64,000 bases of DNA from NCBI GenBank assembly GCA_030789695.1, contig CM061130.1, positions 16,440,061 to 16,504,060 of the forward strand, in the 5' to 3' direction. This document shows, one piece after another, positions 35,443 to 46,109 of the stretch. This DNA comes from Scilla litardierei. Its lineage: Eukaryota; Streptophyta; Magnoliopsida; Asparagales; Asparagaceae. A program made the translations under genes and the position numbers. Position 1 is the stretch's first letter. Every line of letters starts with the position of its first letter. The notes below the pieces were generated by a model. The model was not told the DNA's origin and made no database searches. It saw only the letters and a program-made list of their open reading frames with translations.

Positions 35443-36418
35443 CTCGCGGCATTTTAAATTGTGAAGAAATATCATACATTGGTAACATGTCTACAACTTG
35501 GTATAGTGAAGCAATCTCGTCAACTCTGCATGCTCTGTTTCCTAGACTTTTATAAAAAAATCATCTTTGTTTTAACCGTTATAGTAGCTTTCTTGCGAAT
35601 TTGTGCTCTAGTCTTCGGGGATCTCAATCTGATGAACCCTAGAATAAAAGAACGTTCTATAGCAGTGGTCCCAATTCCAACTCGTTTGGCGTTGGGTTTC
35701 CTATGGTCTTAATGAATTGGATTGATGGGCATGTTTGGGCTTTCACGAAGGGAGGTGTTGAGGAGGCAGCGATGATATATTCTCACCCACACCAAAATCT
35801 ATGCAATCTCGTACAAAAGGGAGAGTCCAGATCAACACTCGGATGTTCCATTAAGATATCCAACTTGACGCTCGATCTGACCATCTGATCGACTCTACGC
35901 CAATGCTGAGATGCGAACCAAAACTCATTCATTCCCTCACCCATGCTCGGACATCCAGACATGCCGAGCAACAACAGGACCCGTTCTACAGCTCGCCAAG
36001 TTGATAACAGGGACGGCCGTAACTACGAAGGCGACTGAGCACTTGTCAACCAAGTGTCCGAGTCTCCGTCGATCTAGAGATAGATAGATCGATCCATCGC
36101 ATCCTGATCTGAGTTTCCATGGAGACGACCCAAATCGAGGTTCGGTCGACCGAGGTTACCCGAACTTGGGTCATTTGATCGACCCCGCCTTACATCGTCA
36201 TCCTGATCCGAATCAAGGTTCAATCGACCCCGCTGAAGCTCCTGTCTTGTCGAGGGTCGATCATAGCTCCACGGTGTCGATCCGAGGTGCCCAGCCACAG
36301 TGGAGCTTACCGAAGGTCAATCCGAGCTCCCAAGCATCGACCCGAGTTGCATCGCCTCGCTGAGCTTGCCGTTGGTCATTCAAGTCCACCAAGCCCCCAG
36401 CGAAGCTGTCGACCAAAC
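35443..36418 (+). other. Internal non-coding sequence of gypsy D, part 1
   Basis: Rich in GATCGACC and TCGAGCT-type words and broken by stops. A few 60-75-codon ORFs match nothing I know. No gag or pol motif is visible. Confidence 0.5.
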
Positions 36419-37495
36419 TGTTACGAGGTGGAACTCACATACAATGAATTTGTATTATGGGGAACCAATGGCACGATGGTTATGTGGAGAAGAAGGTGTA
36501 GGTAGGCTGTTTTACAAGTGATTGGTGGGGTGAAGAGGTTGGATCCGTTGCCGGCGATGCTCACGGGGTCGTATCTCGCCGGACGCAGCTGAGGAAGGTT
36601 GGACGGCGGGGGGCTGACGCTGACTTTGGTCTAGGGGCGAGCTCTCCTGCAGCACGAACAACTCGTCAGAAGGGCGGGGTTGGGGTTCAACCCTTAGCCC
36701 CTCCGATGCCTAAGTCAGTAAAAGGGCTTAAAAGGTGTGCTAGACACGCCGGCCAGGCTAACTGTGTGTCCGCCTCGCGTGACGAGCTATAGGTGGGAGA
36801 ACAAAGATATGGAGGACCTTTGCTCTCGTGTGTGAATAATAGAAGATGAGAGAGAATTTTCCAACCCCCTCTCCGTAAGAGGAGAGGGGGTATTTATACT
36901 TGACGGGTGATGACTAGGCGTGCTGAGCTGGCTCGGGTGTCAGCGGAAGCTTCGGACAAGGATATCGGGAACAGGAGTTTCTGACCTGCTTCTGTCAGGC
37001 GGCGCAACGGCCAAGGGGTGCTTTTGTCGGGATGTCAGGGCCGAAAGCAGTAACCGCCGGACAGGTCAGCCGCCTGGGGGTGCTTTGTCAGGCGGTCGGG
37101 TGACGTATGTGTCAGTCGTGTCCTTATCCTGGGCTGTTTGTCGTTAGCGTCGAACTAAAGGTCTGGCTGTCACTTTAGACGCCGTGGTTCGCGGGAATCG
37201 GACGGGCCGTTCCGATCGGGGGTTGTCCGGCCCGGCCGCGCCCGTCAATAGGCCTGGCCTAGCTACCCAAGCGTCCCCAAGCGCGCTACCTCGGTGGGTC
37301 GGGCGGCTGCGGTTGTTCGCCTCGGCCGGCTGCGGTTGTTCGCCTCGGCCGGTTCGGGGAGCGCTGCAAGGCACGCCTATCTCCATGATGCCCCGGATTT
37401 TCGGGGCTGCGGCCCTTTTGTGAAATGGTGAGTTAATGGGGTGTGTTAGCGGATCCGGGCGGGAGTCGGGCTCCTACGATCTTTAGGTCGTAACA
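36419..37495 (-). repeat. 3' LTR of element F
   Basis: 1077 bp. On the minus strand it begins TGTTACGACC at 37495, after the purine-rich GGCCGGGGGCAAT. Confidence 0.93.
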
Positions 37496-37997
37496 ATTGC
37501 CCCCGGCCTTCGAGTCTGAGGCGGTAGCCCGGCTCGGCTCGGAGGGCGAACCATATCCAACACTCCGGACCATCGATATGGGCCTTGGGAACCACCGGGT
37601 AGTGATGGCGGCGGCTTCGGAACTCCCGCCTTAGTGGCCATTATTATGATTTGAAAGGGGGGCAGAGGAAATCGAAGCGTCTCCGCGATTGATTTTGCGA
37701 CACGTGGATGAGGCGACCTTTACGCCAGTCGAGGCGTCGGGGGCGTCTCGATGGGCGCCGCGTGGCGAAAGTTTGACGGCCGAGATGGCCCTGGGGCCAC
37801 CTTTACTGCTAAAAGGGTCTGGGGAGGCGGTCGGCGGGAATTTTTGTCTTTCTCCGATTCTCCTCCGGCGCTCGATTTTTCTGTTTGGAGCTTGCTGGCT
37901 AATCTGTCCCTTCCGTCACCGGCCATCTTCTTCCGATCGCCTTCCAGGTTCAAGGGATCAACAGGTAACAACAATTAATTTCCTTCCTTTCCGATCA

Positions 37998-39648
37998 ATG
38001 GCTTCTCGATTCGAGATTGGAGGAAGTAGCCGGGTGGGGGAGGAAGAGTTGGCGTGCGAGGGGGCGTCGCAGCCGTGTGTGCGGCGGCCCAGGGAAAGAC
38101 GGTCATGGCAATCCGTTGTACCGAGAGACATTGAGTCCCCCCGACGTAGGTTGGATAGGATCAACATCAGGGAGATTCGCGTGCGGTTTGTGCGACAACC
38201 CTATGAGGTGCGGGTTCCCGGGTCGGAGGAAGCGGTGAGTTCACCGGGGGATAATGAGGTCGGGGTCTATGTCCGGTCCTTTGAGTTGGGGCTCCGCTTT
38301 CCGATCCACCCGTATTTGTTTCACTTGTTGAATTTCCTGGAGCTGCCGATATTCGCCTTAGCGCCCCGTTCTTGGGGCTTGTTAGTGGGGTTTGTCGTCT
38401 TGTGCCTTGCTTGCTCCTTGAGTCCTTCCTTGGCGTTGTTCCAGCATTTCTTCGTGGTTCGGAAGTGGGGGATGTATCATCGCGTTTGCGCCAGGAGAGG
38501 GCGAGAACTCATCCTCGAGGTGCCTGATGATGTCGGCGATTGGATGAGGGAGTTCGTCTTCGTGACGGTGCCAAGTGACGTGGCGCTGATGTCGAATTGG
38601 GGGGCGCGGAATCCCTTTGTAAATGAATGGGTGGAGCTGACCGGGGAGGATATTGCCAAAGCTCAGATTTTGAGGGAGCTGCCCGAGGCGTGCCGTCATT
38701 GGGCGAGTCTAACGTTGGGCAGTCGGCTCGCCCAGGACTTTTGGACCCTAGGTATCTTTGAAGTTTTGTAAACTCTGGGCTAGGCTCGCCCTGATTGTCT
38801 CTTTTGTCCTTTTGCAGGCGAAGACGCGATGAGGGAGCTGGAGGGGGTGTCAGGTTCGGCCGGGGCCCCGATCTCGGAGGATTCTGATCCCCGCGGGAAA
38901 GGCAAGGGGGTGGCTAGCGAGGCTGGATCCCGGGAACGTGGGGGCGGGGCCCCCCGTGGGGAGAGGTCGCACCTGGGACGGGGGGCAGCCGGGCAGGGTA
39001 TCTCTGTCGGTGGGCCCGCCGAGGATCTTTGTGCTGACGCGCCCGTGCGGGGGGCCGGACCCTCCGTCCCTCCGCGGGTACCGGCGATGGCCGCGCCTCG
39101 CCGAGCGCCCGTGGCTCAAGGGTGGCCGTACGGGAGCCCTTCGTGGGAAATGGGGGTGTCGTCGAGTCCCGCTTGCGAGAGCGCCCTTATTTGTTTTAAG
39201 AGGGCTCGAGAAGAGGTCGAGGCATACCCCGATGACCGGCTCCACAAGTTCCCTTTCTGAGTCGACGGCAACGAGTCAGTATTCGAGGACGCGGGAGTGG
39301 CGGCGCGCCTCGCCGAGTATTGCGTGTTACCGCGCGATTGTGAGTCTTTGACTCGTGTGGGGGCGGAACGGTTGGGCGGCTCGGCCATATGGCACGTCGT
39401 GCAGGTACGCCGGCTTTCTTTCCCCGCCCGCAGACTTTATTTGTTCGTGACTCGTTGATTCGAGGTTTATGCAGATGATCGCCAACGTGTTAGCCCTGCG
39501 GGGCCGTAAGTCTGCGGCCGTCACCCGGGCGTCACTGGACGTGGCGAAGGCGAACCTTGACGAGGTCAAGACGAAGCTGAAGGACACGGAGGCAGAGCTG
39601 GAGAGGGTTAGGGCGGCCTACGGGGTGGAGAAGGGGTGGTGCTGGTGA
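37998..39648 (+). pseudogene. Antisense ORF of element F ('putative gypsy type transposon' family), three exons
   Basis: Start taken at MASRFEIGG (37998), although the frame is open from 37689. Exon 1 to 38751 contains NEVGVYVRSFELGLRFPIHP, GLLVGFVVLC and WMREFVFVTVPSD, matching the block in element C's antisense ORF. Intron 1 is GT at 38752 to AG at 38817. Exon 2 (38818-39404) continues in phase with GEDAMREL and is Gly/Arg/Pro-rich. It has one in-frame TGA at 39258, after which the frame goes on with ESVFEDAGVAARLAEY. Intron 2 is 39405-39474. Exon 3 (39475-39648) starts a coiled coil (LDEVKTKLKDTEAELERV) and ends early where pol and the rest were deleted. Function unknown. Read as spliced it would be about 500 codons. 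Confidence 0.75.
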
Positions 39649-40250
39649 TGCGGGCTGCCTCCTCCAGGCGGGGACCTGTTCAGCAACGGGTCCCGCCCGT
39701 TCCCGGGCCGCCGGCCCGTCGCCATCTCTTCTAGGACTTCTTGGTTGCTCCTGTTTTCTCTCCTTAGCCTCTCGCGCTCCGCGATGATGAAGCGGAGTTG
39801 GCGGCGGGCGGCCTCTTCTTCCTGGTAGGCCCTCTGGGCGGTCTCGGCCGCCTCGTCCAAACGCCTTTGCGCGGCAGCCGCCTCCCCCAGGCGTCTCCAC
39901 CGCTGCGCAACTTCCATCTCCTCTTCCAGGAGCCTTTGCTGGGCCGCAATCTCCTCGGCGAGCCCCCTGTCTTCTCCCTCCTCTTCGAACTGAAAGCGGA
40001 GGTTCTGCCTCACGTTCTGGGGCTCTGAGGGGCCGGGCGAAGGCTCCGTTTCAGCCATCTGATAGTCTCCCCTGGCCTGAGTAACGGCCTCGAAGCTTTT
40101 CAGGACAGCGTGGGCCGAAGTGCGTTCAGTCTCGGCGCCCACCCCCAGAAGGGGGTCGGACGCCGGGGTGATTTGTAGAGAGAGCGGTTCCTGACACAAG
40201 GGATCCTTGCCGTGGTCAGGGTTCCGCGGGATCGGCATGGAGTCTAACAT
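39618..40250 (-). CDS. Gag-like N-terminal ORF of element F
   Basis: Starts 16 bases beyond the primer site with MLDSMPIPRNPDHG. A second Met heads MAETEPSPGPSEPQ. From about residue 85 it is a long Glu/Arg/Ala coiled coil (EEIAAQQRLLEEEMEVAQRW, then RRLDEAAETAQRAYQEEEAA). The C-terminus (SPHHQHHPFSTP) runs into the deletion junction. Position and direction suggest the start of a Tat gag, but no capsid core or zinc knuckle remains, so it is a truncated gag at best. It overlaps the end of the antisense ORF by about 30 bases. Confidence 0.6.
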   Translation of the reverse strand: MLDSMPIPRNPDHGKDPLCQEPLSLQITPASDPLLGVGAETERTSAHAVLKSFEAVTQARGDYQMAETEPSPGPSEPQNVRQNLRFQFEEEGEDRGLAEEIAAQQRLLEEEMEVAQRWRRLGEAAAAQRRLDEAAETAQRAYQEEEAARRQLRFIIAERERLRRENRSNQEVLEEMATGRRPGNGRDPLLNRSPPGGGSPHHQHHPFSTP

Positions 40251-40265
40251 GGGTGTGACCCTTCG

Positions 40266-40283
40266 TTCCCACAGACGGCGCCA
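40266..40283 (-). other. Primer binding site of element F
   Basis: Reverse complement of TGGCGCCGTCTGTGGGAA, identical to element C's site. Sets the element on the minus strand. Confidence 0.88.
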
Positions 40284-40285
40284 AT

Positions 40286-41362
40286 TGTTACGAGGTGGAA
40301 CTCGCGTACAATGAATTTGTATTATGGGGAACCAAGGGCACGATGGTTATGTGGAGAAGAAGGTGTAGGTAGGCTGTTTTACAAGTGATTGGTGAGGTGA
40401 AGAGGTTGGATCCGTTGCCGGCGATGCTCACGGGGTCGTATCTCGCCGGACGCAGCTGAGGAAGGTTGGACGGCGGGGGGCTGACGCTGACTTTGGTCTA
40501 GGGGCGAGCTCTCCTGCAGCACGAACAACTCGTCAGAAGGGCGGGGTTGGGGTTCAACCCTTAGCCCCTCCGATGCCTAAGTCAGTAAAAGGGCTTAAAA
40601 GGTGTGCTAGACACGCCGGCCGGACTAACTGTGTGTCCGCCTCGCGTGACGAGCTATAGGTGGGAGAACAAAGATATGGAGGACCTTTGCTCTCGTGTGT
40701 GAATAATAGAAGATGAGAGAGAATTTTCCAACCCCCTCTCCGTAAGAGGAGAGGGGGTATTTATACCTGACGGGTGATGACTAGGCGTGCTGAGCTGGCT
40801 CGAGTGTCAGTGGAAGCTTCGGACAAGGATATCGGGAACAGGAGTTTCTGACCTGCTTCTGTCAGGCGGCGCAACGGCCAAGGGGTGCTTTTGTCGGGAT
40901 GTCAGGGCCGAAAGCACTAACCGCCGGACAGGTCAGCCGCCTGGGGGTGCTTTGTCAGGCGGTCGGGTGACGTATGTGTCAGTCGTGTCCTTATCCTGGG
41001 CTGTTTGTCGTTAGCGTCGAACTAAAGGTCTGGCTGTCACTTTAGACGCCGCGGTTCGCGGGAATCGGACGGGCCGTTCCGATCGGGGGTTGTCCGGCCC
41101 GGCCGCGCCCGTCAATAGGCCTGGCCTAGCTACCCAAGCGTCCCCAAGCGCGCTACCCCGGTGGGTCGGGCGGCTGCGGTTGTTCGCCTCGGCCGGCTGC
41201 GGTTGTTCGCCTCGGTCGGTTCGGGGAGCGCTGCAAGGCGCGCCTATCTCCATGATGCCCCGGATTTTCGGGGCGGTGGCCCTTTTGTGAAATGGTGAGT
41301 TAATGGGGTGTGTTAGCGGATCCGGGCGGGAGTCGGGCTCCTACGATCTTTAGGTCGTAACA
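40286..41362 (-). repeat. 5' LTR of element F
   Basis: 1077 bp, same length as the partner. It ends ...CCACCTCGTAACA two bases before the primer site (minus strand). A tandem copy of GGCTGCGGTTGTTCGCCTCG lies near 41170-41215. Confidence 0.93.
40758..40765 (-). promoter_or_regulatory. TATA box of element F 5' LTR
   Basis: On the minus strand GGTATAAATACCCCC, conserved as AGTATAAATACCCCC in the other LTR (near 36891). Confidence 0.6.
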
Positions 41363-41367
41363 CAAAC

Positions 41368-42834
41368 AATCAAGCTTTCGAGCTTGTGATCGATGCAATC
41401 GAGGTCCGAAGCTCTGTCGCAACTCGATGCTTTGTTAGAGATCGATCTGACCATCCAGATCCAGCGACAGAACCGGGTGCGGAGTTTGACCCAACAAAAC
41501 CCATCGACTTGGCGGAGCTCAAAGATACGCATCGACCCATTTCTCAGCTAGATTGAGCCTCCCTCGTCCGACAACTACAAGGGTGATCTCGACCCATGCT
41601 ATGACCCAGTGCCAAGCTCTGACTGAACCTCTAAGCGATGCCCGAGCTCTAAATGGACCCAAGCTTCATCTAAGGCTCGATTCGAGTTTAATCAACCTTG
41701 ATTATGGGCACCCATAGAGCGCGAAGCCCTCGTTTGCAAGGAAAAGCATCAACCTCCATCTCAATCCAAGCGGCTTAGTCTCCGGTCCCAGTCCGATACC
41801 CCCTTCGAGCCGAGCTGCTTAAAGGAAGAGGCCCAACCAAGCAACCCCACATTTGCTTTTTTTTCTTTTTCATCGCAGGCAATACTCTCACATATGAATT
41901 TTGACGAACACTTCATCTTGTTTCTTCCGGATTATTCTAAGAGCTCTCGGAGGGGGTGTGCTTGCTTCTCTTGCTTCCACGAGGTTACCCTCTGGGCCAT
42001 TGAACACTGCTCAAACCAAACCAATTTCAACCGAGCTACGCCCGAGATCGACCCATGGGATCAGACTCACGGTCTCCCAATATTCGTCGCTCTAGGTCCG
42101 AGATCCATCGGAACCTATCCATGGCATGGTTCAAGCTCGATCGAGCCACCATACGTTTATCGCCCTGCCTCCCCAACGCTTGCTACGGGTCGTTCGAGAT
42201 AGATTCGAGCCTCTAGAGGAATTACTTTGGAAGCATGTACAAGTCGTTCATGTACGAGTCCATGACAAACTAGTAGCGATGCCTGCTACATCACCTAGTT
42301 TGGCTTCTCTATCAATGCACCACTATACTGAGCCACTTCCCGAGTCCGAGGGATAACCTTCGTCCGGGCATCAAAAATATATTTCAGGCATCAAAAATTT
42401 GTCCGAGACTTATCAAAGCTTTAAGCTCCGAACCAGCTCACCGAGTTCCTTTCAAAGCCGATGATGCTAGTCATCTTCAGCTATGGAGGATGTAAAACCA
42501 CTACATGTCGTTTCATTCCATCCCTACTCTAATTACAACTTAAAATTTCTGGAAAATCCTTACTTTAAACATTTTCTCTCCCACTAGTGAGATGAATTCT
42601 ATACTCAATGTCGCCATAAAGGATGCTTCGCAGGTCAAATGCGACTCCATAAATATAGCTCCCCGTCGGTCCTGTCGTGTCCTCCTCACCAAGGACATAT
42701 CTGCCTCGAATTTTTATATCAACATCCACATCAACCAATCGGACTGAAGCAAACACCCAATGTGAAGATGACCAATCTTGGGCGAGAATGACCTATCCTG
42801 GACTAGGACAATCTAATCAAGAGGACTAAAATAC
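41368..42834 (+). other. Internal non-coding sequence of gypsy D, part 2
   Basis: Continues D after element F. Many GATCGACC, CGAGCTC and CGACCCA words, no long ORF and no recognised domain. Confidence 0.5.
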
Positions 42835-44235
42835 CCACCATCGTCGTCAGCCGTAAGCCAAGGGGCCAACCCCTCGCCACTGAACGACTCAACCTTGTCG
42901 TCGGTCATAAGCCAAAGGGGCCATGTCCCTCGAAACTGAACGACCTTTGGCATCAGCCGTAAGTCGAAGGGGCCAATCCCTCGCCACTGAACGACCTCCG
43001 AAGTCAGCAGTAAGTCGAGGGGCCAAACCCTCGCCACTGAGCGACCTTCGTCATCAGTCGTAAGTCGAGGGACTAACCCCTTGCCATGGAACGACCTCTA
43101 TCGCGATCATAAGCCAAAGGGGCCATGCCCCTTACAACCGAACGACCTATGTCATCAGCTGTAAGTCGAGGGGCCAACCCCTCACCACTGAATGACCTCC
43201 GTCACCAGTCGTAAGTCGAGGGGCCAACCCCTCGCCACTGAACAACCTCTATCGTCAACTGTAAGTCGAGGGACGAACCCCTCGCCACTGAACGACCTCT
43301 GTCGTCAGCTGTAAGTCGAGGGGCTAACCCCTCGCCACCGAACGACCTCTGTCGTCAGCTGTAAGTCGAGAGGCCAACCCCCGCCACTGAACGACCTCTA
43401 TCGTCGTTAGCCGTAAGGTGAGGGGACTAATCCTCGCCATTGAACGACTATCATCATCAGTCATAAGTTGAGGGGCTACCCCTCACCACTGAACGAATAT
43501 CATCATTAGTCGTAAGCCGAGGGACCATCCCCTCGCCACTGAACAACCATTATCTTCGTCAACCGTAAGCCGAGGGCGACCCCTTGCAACTGAATGAGTG
43601 ACTATCGTCGTCAGCCATAAGCCGAGGGGCTATCCCTCACCACTGAACGACTATAGTCATTAGCTGTAAGTCGTAAGGGCCATCCCCTTGCAATTGAAAG
43701 AGCGACTATCATCGTCAGTCGTAAGTCGAGGGGCTACCACTCTCCACTTAACGACTATCGTTGTTAGTCCGAAGCCGATGGGCTACCCCTCGCCACTTAA
43801 CGACTATCATCGTCAGCCGTAAACCGAGTGGCTAGCCCTTGCCACTGAATGATTATCGTCGTCAGCCGTAAGCCAGAGGGCACTCCCTCGCAACTGAACG
43901 GCCCACTATCGTCGTCAGCCGTAAGCCAAGTGGCCACTCCCTCACAACTAAACGACCTACTATCGTCGTCAGCTGTAAGCCGAGGTGCTACCCCTCACAA
44001 CTGAATGACTCAACTTTGTCGTCGGCTATAAACCGAAGGGGTCATGTTCCTCGCCATCGAACGACCCACCTCGTCATCGGTTGGAAACCAAAGGGGCTAT
44101 GCCCCTCGTTGCCGAACGACCCATCTTCGTCGTTGGTCGTAAGTCGAATAGGTTATGTCCCTCACCACCGAACAACACTCATCGTCAGACATAAGCCAAG
44201 GGGGCACCCCCTCGCTACAGAACGAATGACGGAAT
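42835..44235. repeat. 50-bp tandem repeat in the 3' part of gypsy D
   Basis: The unit is close to GTAAGTCGAGGGGCCAACCC followed by CTCGCCACTGAACGACCT and a TCGTCAGC link. Spacing is exactly 50 bases where units are best kept (43211, 43261, 43311, 43361). Roughly two dozen degenerate units cover 1.4 kb, with more drift toward both ends. Tat/Ogre-type gypsy elements are known for variable tandem repeats at this position. Confidence 0.88.
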
Positions 44236-44494
44236 ACCGATTCCTCACCGGCCAAGCAAGCTAAGCGATCGGGACCGACTACACAAATATGGGTCATACT
44301 TCAAAGTCATCACAAACCGATCCGCTGACGTAACTCGACATCAACTATAGGTCGAAGGGCTGCATCCCTCACCAACCAACTGAAATTCGAGGGGATACTT
44401 TCCTTGCGAGCTAACCTGACTGTTCGACCAAGGTTACTTTATCACATCGCCCAACCTCAACAATTACAACTATCGAGCTCGAACAATGATGGGC

Positions 44495-45153
44495 TGTTAA
44501 CGACGAATATGTCATGCTGGGCCATGGCCCATGTCCCATTACTCTTGGGTTGAATAAGTCAAACCTCCACTTCCATCATTATGTTACAACCTCTTCATAG
44601 ACCACTTGAATAGCCTTAAATTAGGACATTAGTGGCTAAATTAATGGGCATGGTTACAATTCCAGCATGGCCCACTTCAATGGCCATGAATTAAGCAATG
44701 AATGGCGGGATTAAAGATGGCAGTTACATGAGGGAGACCACTTCATGAGTGGGAGGTTACAATACATGAAAGGAGAATATAAATAATCCAAATGACAATG
44801 GAGGATGGAAGGCCAGATTTCCAATAAGGGCTAAGTACCAAACTATACACAACAATATTCTCCTTCATCTTCCTCTATTATCTTCATTTATGTGTTTCCT
44901 CCATGAGAAACTAACTTGATCGTCGGATGGGAATTGGTCGAGCCCCAGCCAACCCCCTAACGATCGTCTAATGATGCAGTATAACGGAGATACTATGAAG
45001 CTAGGCCAACATCCATTCATGGAGTCCAATCCTAGCTCGCCCCGACCCGGAGACGCTCGTTCATGGGTCCTACTTCAACCGCTGACGATGCTCCACCCGA
45101 CGAAGGAGCCATCTTCAGCCCAAATTACTATTGAGCCAAAAAAGGATTTAACA
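44495..45153 (+). repeat. 3' LTR of gypsy D
   Basis: 659 bp from TGTTAACG to GATTTAACA, followed by CATAT. Uninterrupted counterpart of the split 5' LTR. Confidence 0.9.
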
Positions 45154-45158
45154 CATAT

Positions 45159-46100
45159 ATATTATGTAGTTCAATGAGTTATTTCTGTCATGCCTAATAG
45201 GTTATGTGGGAGTCATATAAGCGATTCGAGAATCTTCATCCTTTATGTTTAGAAACTCCCAGGATCTGGTGTGCACGGGTATCCTTATTCTGCTGTGAAG
45301 ACATGGAGATGCAGTACCAAACTGCATTATGCGAAAATTTGGTTTAGCTCAACACAACCCAACTGCGGTCCCAGTCATACCGGATAGGACCGGTTAGACG
45401 CCTTAATAATGGACCGCTGCCACCGTGGAGCCTCTTACAGAGTGTATGAGCAGAGATGACCGTGTTGTTTAAGTTGAGGATGCCGCACTATTAACTGATT
45501 ATATGCAGTTGTATTGGGAGATCACCCTGTTATGGATATATACTAGTCAGGATCCCACTTTCTCGTACATTCCCCATGGTCCCATCGAAAGCCAATTGGT
45601 AAATATTATCTTCATGCTCAAATTTTTTTGTTTATAGTTTATGATTCTTGTGATTTAAATGCTTCTTTATCAATTTGTTTTACAGATTAACGCATTAATT
45701 GACATCCACTATATGGCGACACACGGCTTAGAAGAACATATCCCATCGATCTTTAGTTCTATTCAGAGTAAGGTCGATGAGGTGTTGTGACATACGCATC
45801 ATCTTCCAAAAGGTGCAGACACGAGTTATATTTGGCGATTTCAAAGGATGGATGTTGCCGGACCTTCGCAGCAGCATTAGACTGAAGGGGATGATGTCGG
45901 CTTGTCTTAGACACATCACACTGACTTTGATGATGACTGCCCATCGCAGTACCATCAGACAGAAGGGGATGACGAAGGCCCGTCACAGAAGAAGCATACA
46001 CAACCACAAATGGAAGGGGACGCATCAACACAACAAGCATGGTTGCAAATATACACTCTTTGTTCACGATCAACCGTGCAACGGTTATTTCGTTAGGGAT
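45159..46100 (+). pseudogene. Plant mobile domain gene, 3' part
   Basis: Resumes after gypsy D. The plus strand reads VMWESYKRFENLHPLCLETP, then RIWCARVSLFCCEDMEMQYQ and TALCENLV, the usual PMD order (WEPY..., IW.ARVPLICF..VE.H..DRVL..FG). Past 45480 a second exon-like part reads LYWEITLLWIY and SYIPHGP, followed by a possible intron near 45600-45680. Stops and frame changes break it, as in the 5' part. The end near 46100 is approximate. Confidence 0.7.
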
Positions 46101-46109
46101 CATTGTTGT

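Larger units (their letters stand above)
36419..41362 (-). mobile_element. Non-autonomous Tat-type gypsy element F
   Basis: Two 1077-bp LTRs, with CAAAC at 36414-36418 and 41363-41367. The primer site lies next to the right-hand LTR (40266-40283, reverse complement of TGGCGCCGTCTGTGGGAA), so the element runs on the minus strand. Between the LTRs are only about 2.8 kb: a gag-like N-terminal ORF (minus) and a spliced antisense ORF (plus). Protease, reverse transcriptase, RNase H and integrase are absent. By eye the LTRs differ at around 16 positions. Confidence 0.92.
20514..45153 (+). mobile_element. Non-autonomous gypsy element D with three nested insertions
   Basis: A CATAT duplication sits at 20509-20513 and 45154-45158. 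The LTRs begin TGTTAACGACGAATATG, and the 5' one is itself interrupted by Sirevirus E. The Tat-like primer site TGGTGCCGTCTATGGGAA is at 33550. Removing the nested elements leaves about 4.3 kb of internal sequence with no pol domain and a 50-bp tandem repeat near the 3' LTR. It therefore depended on proteins from another element. It landed inside the PMD gene of the MULE. Confidence 0.88.

Noticed and set aside
37689..37997. Upstream extension of the element F antisense ORF
   Set aside because: The frame is open, but the composition is low in typical coding features and the Met at 37998 aligns better with a plausible start. Left as untranslated leader.
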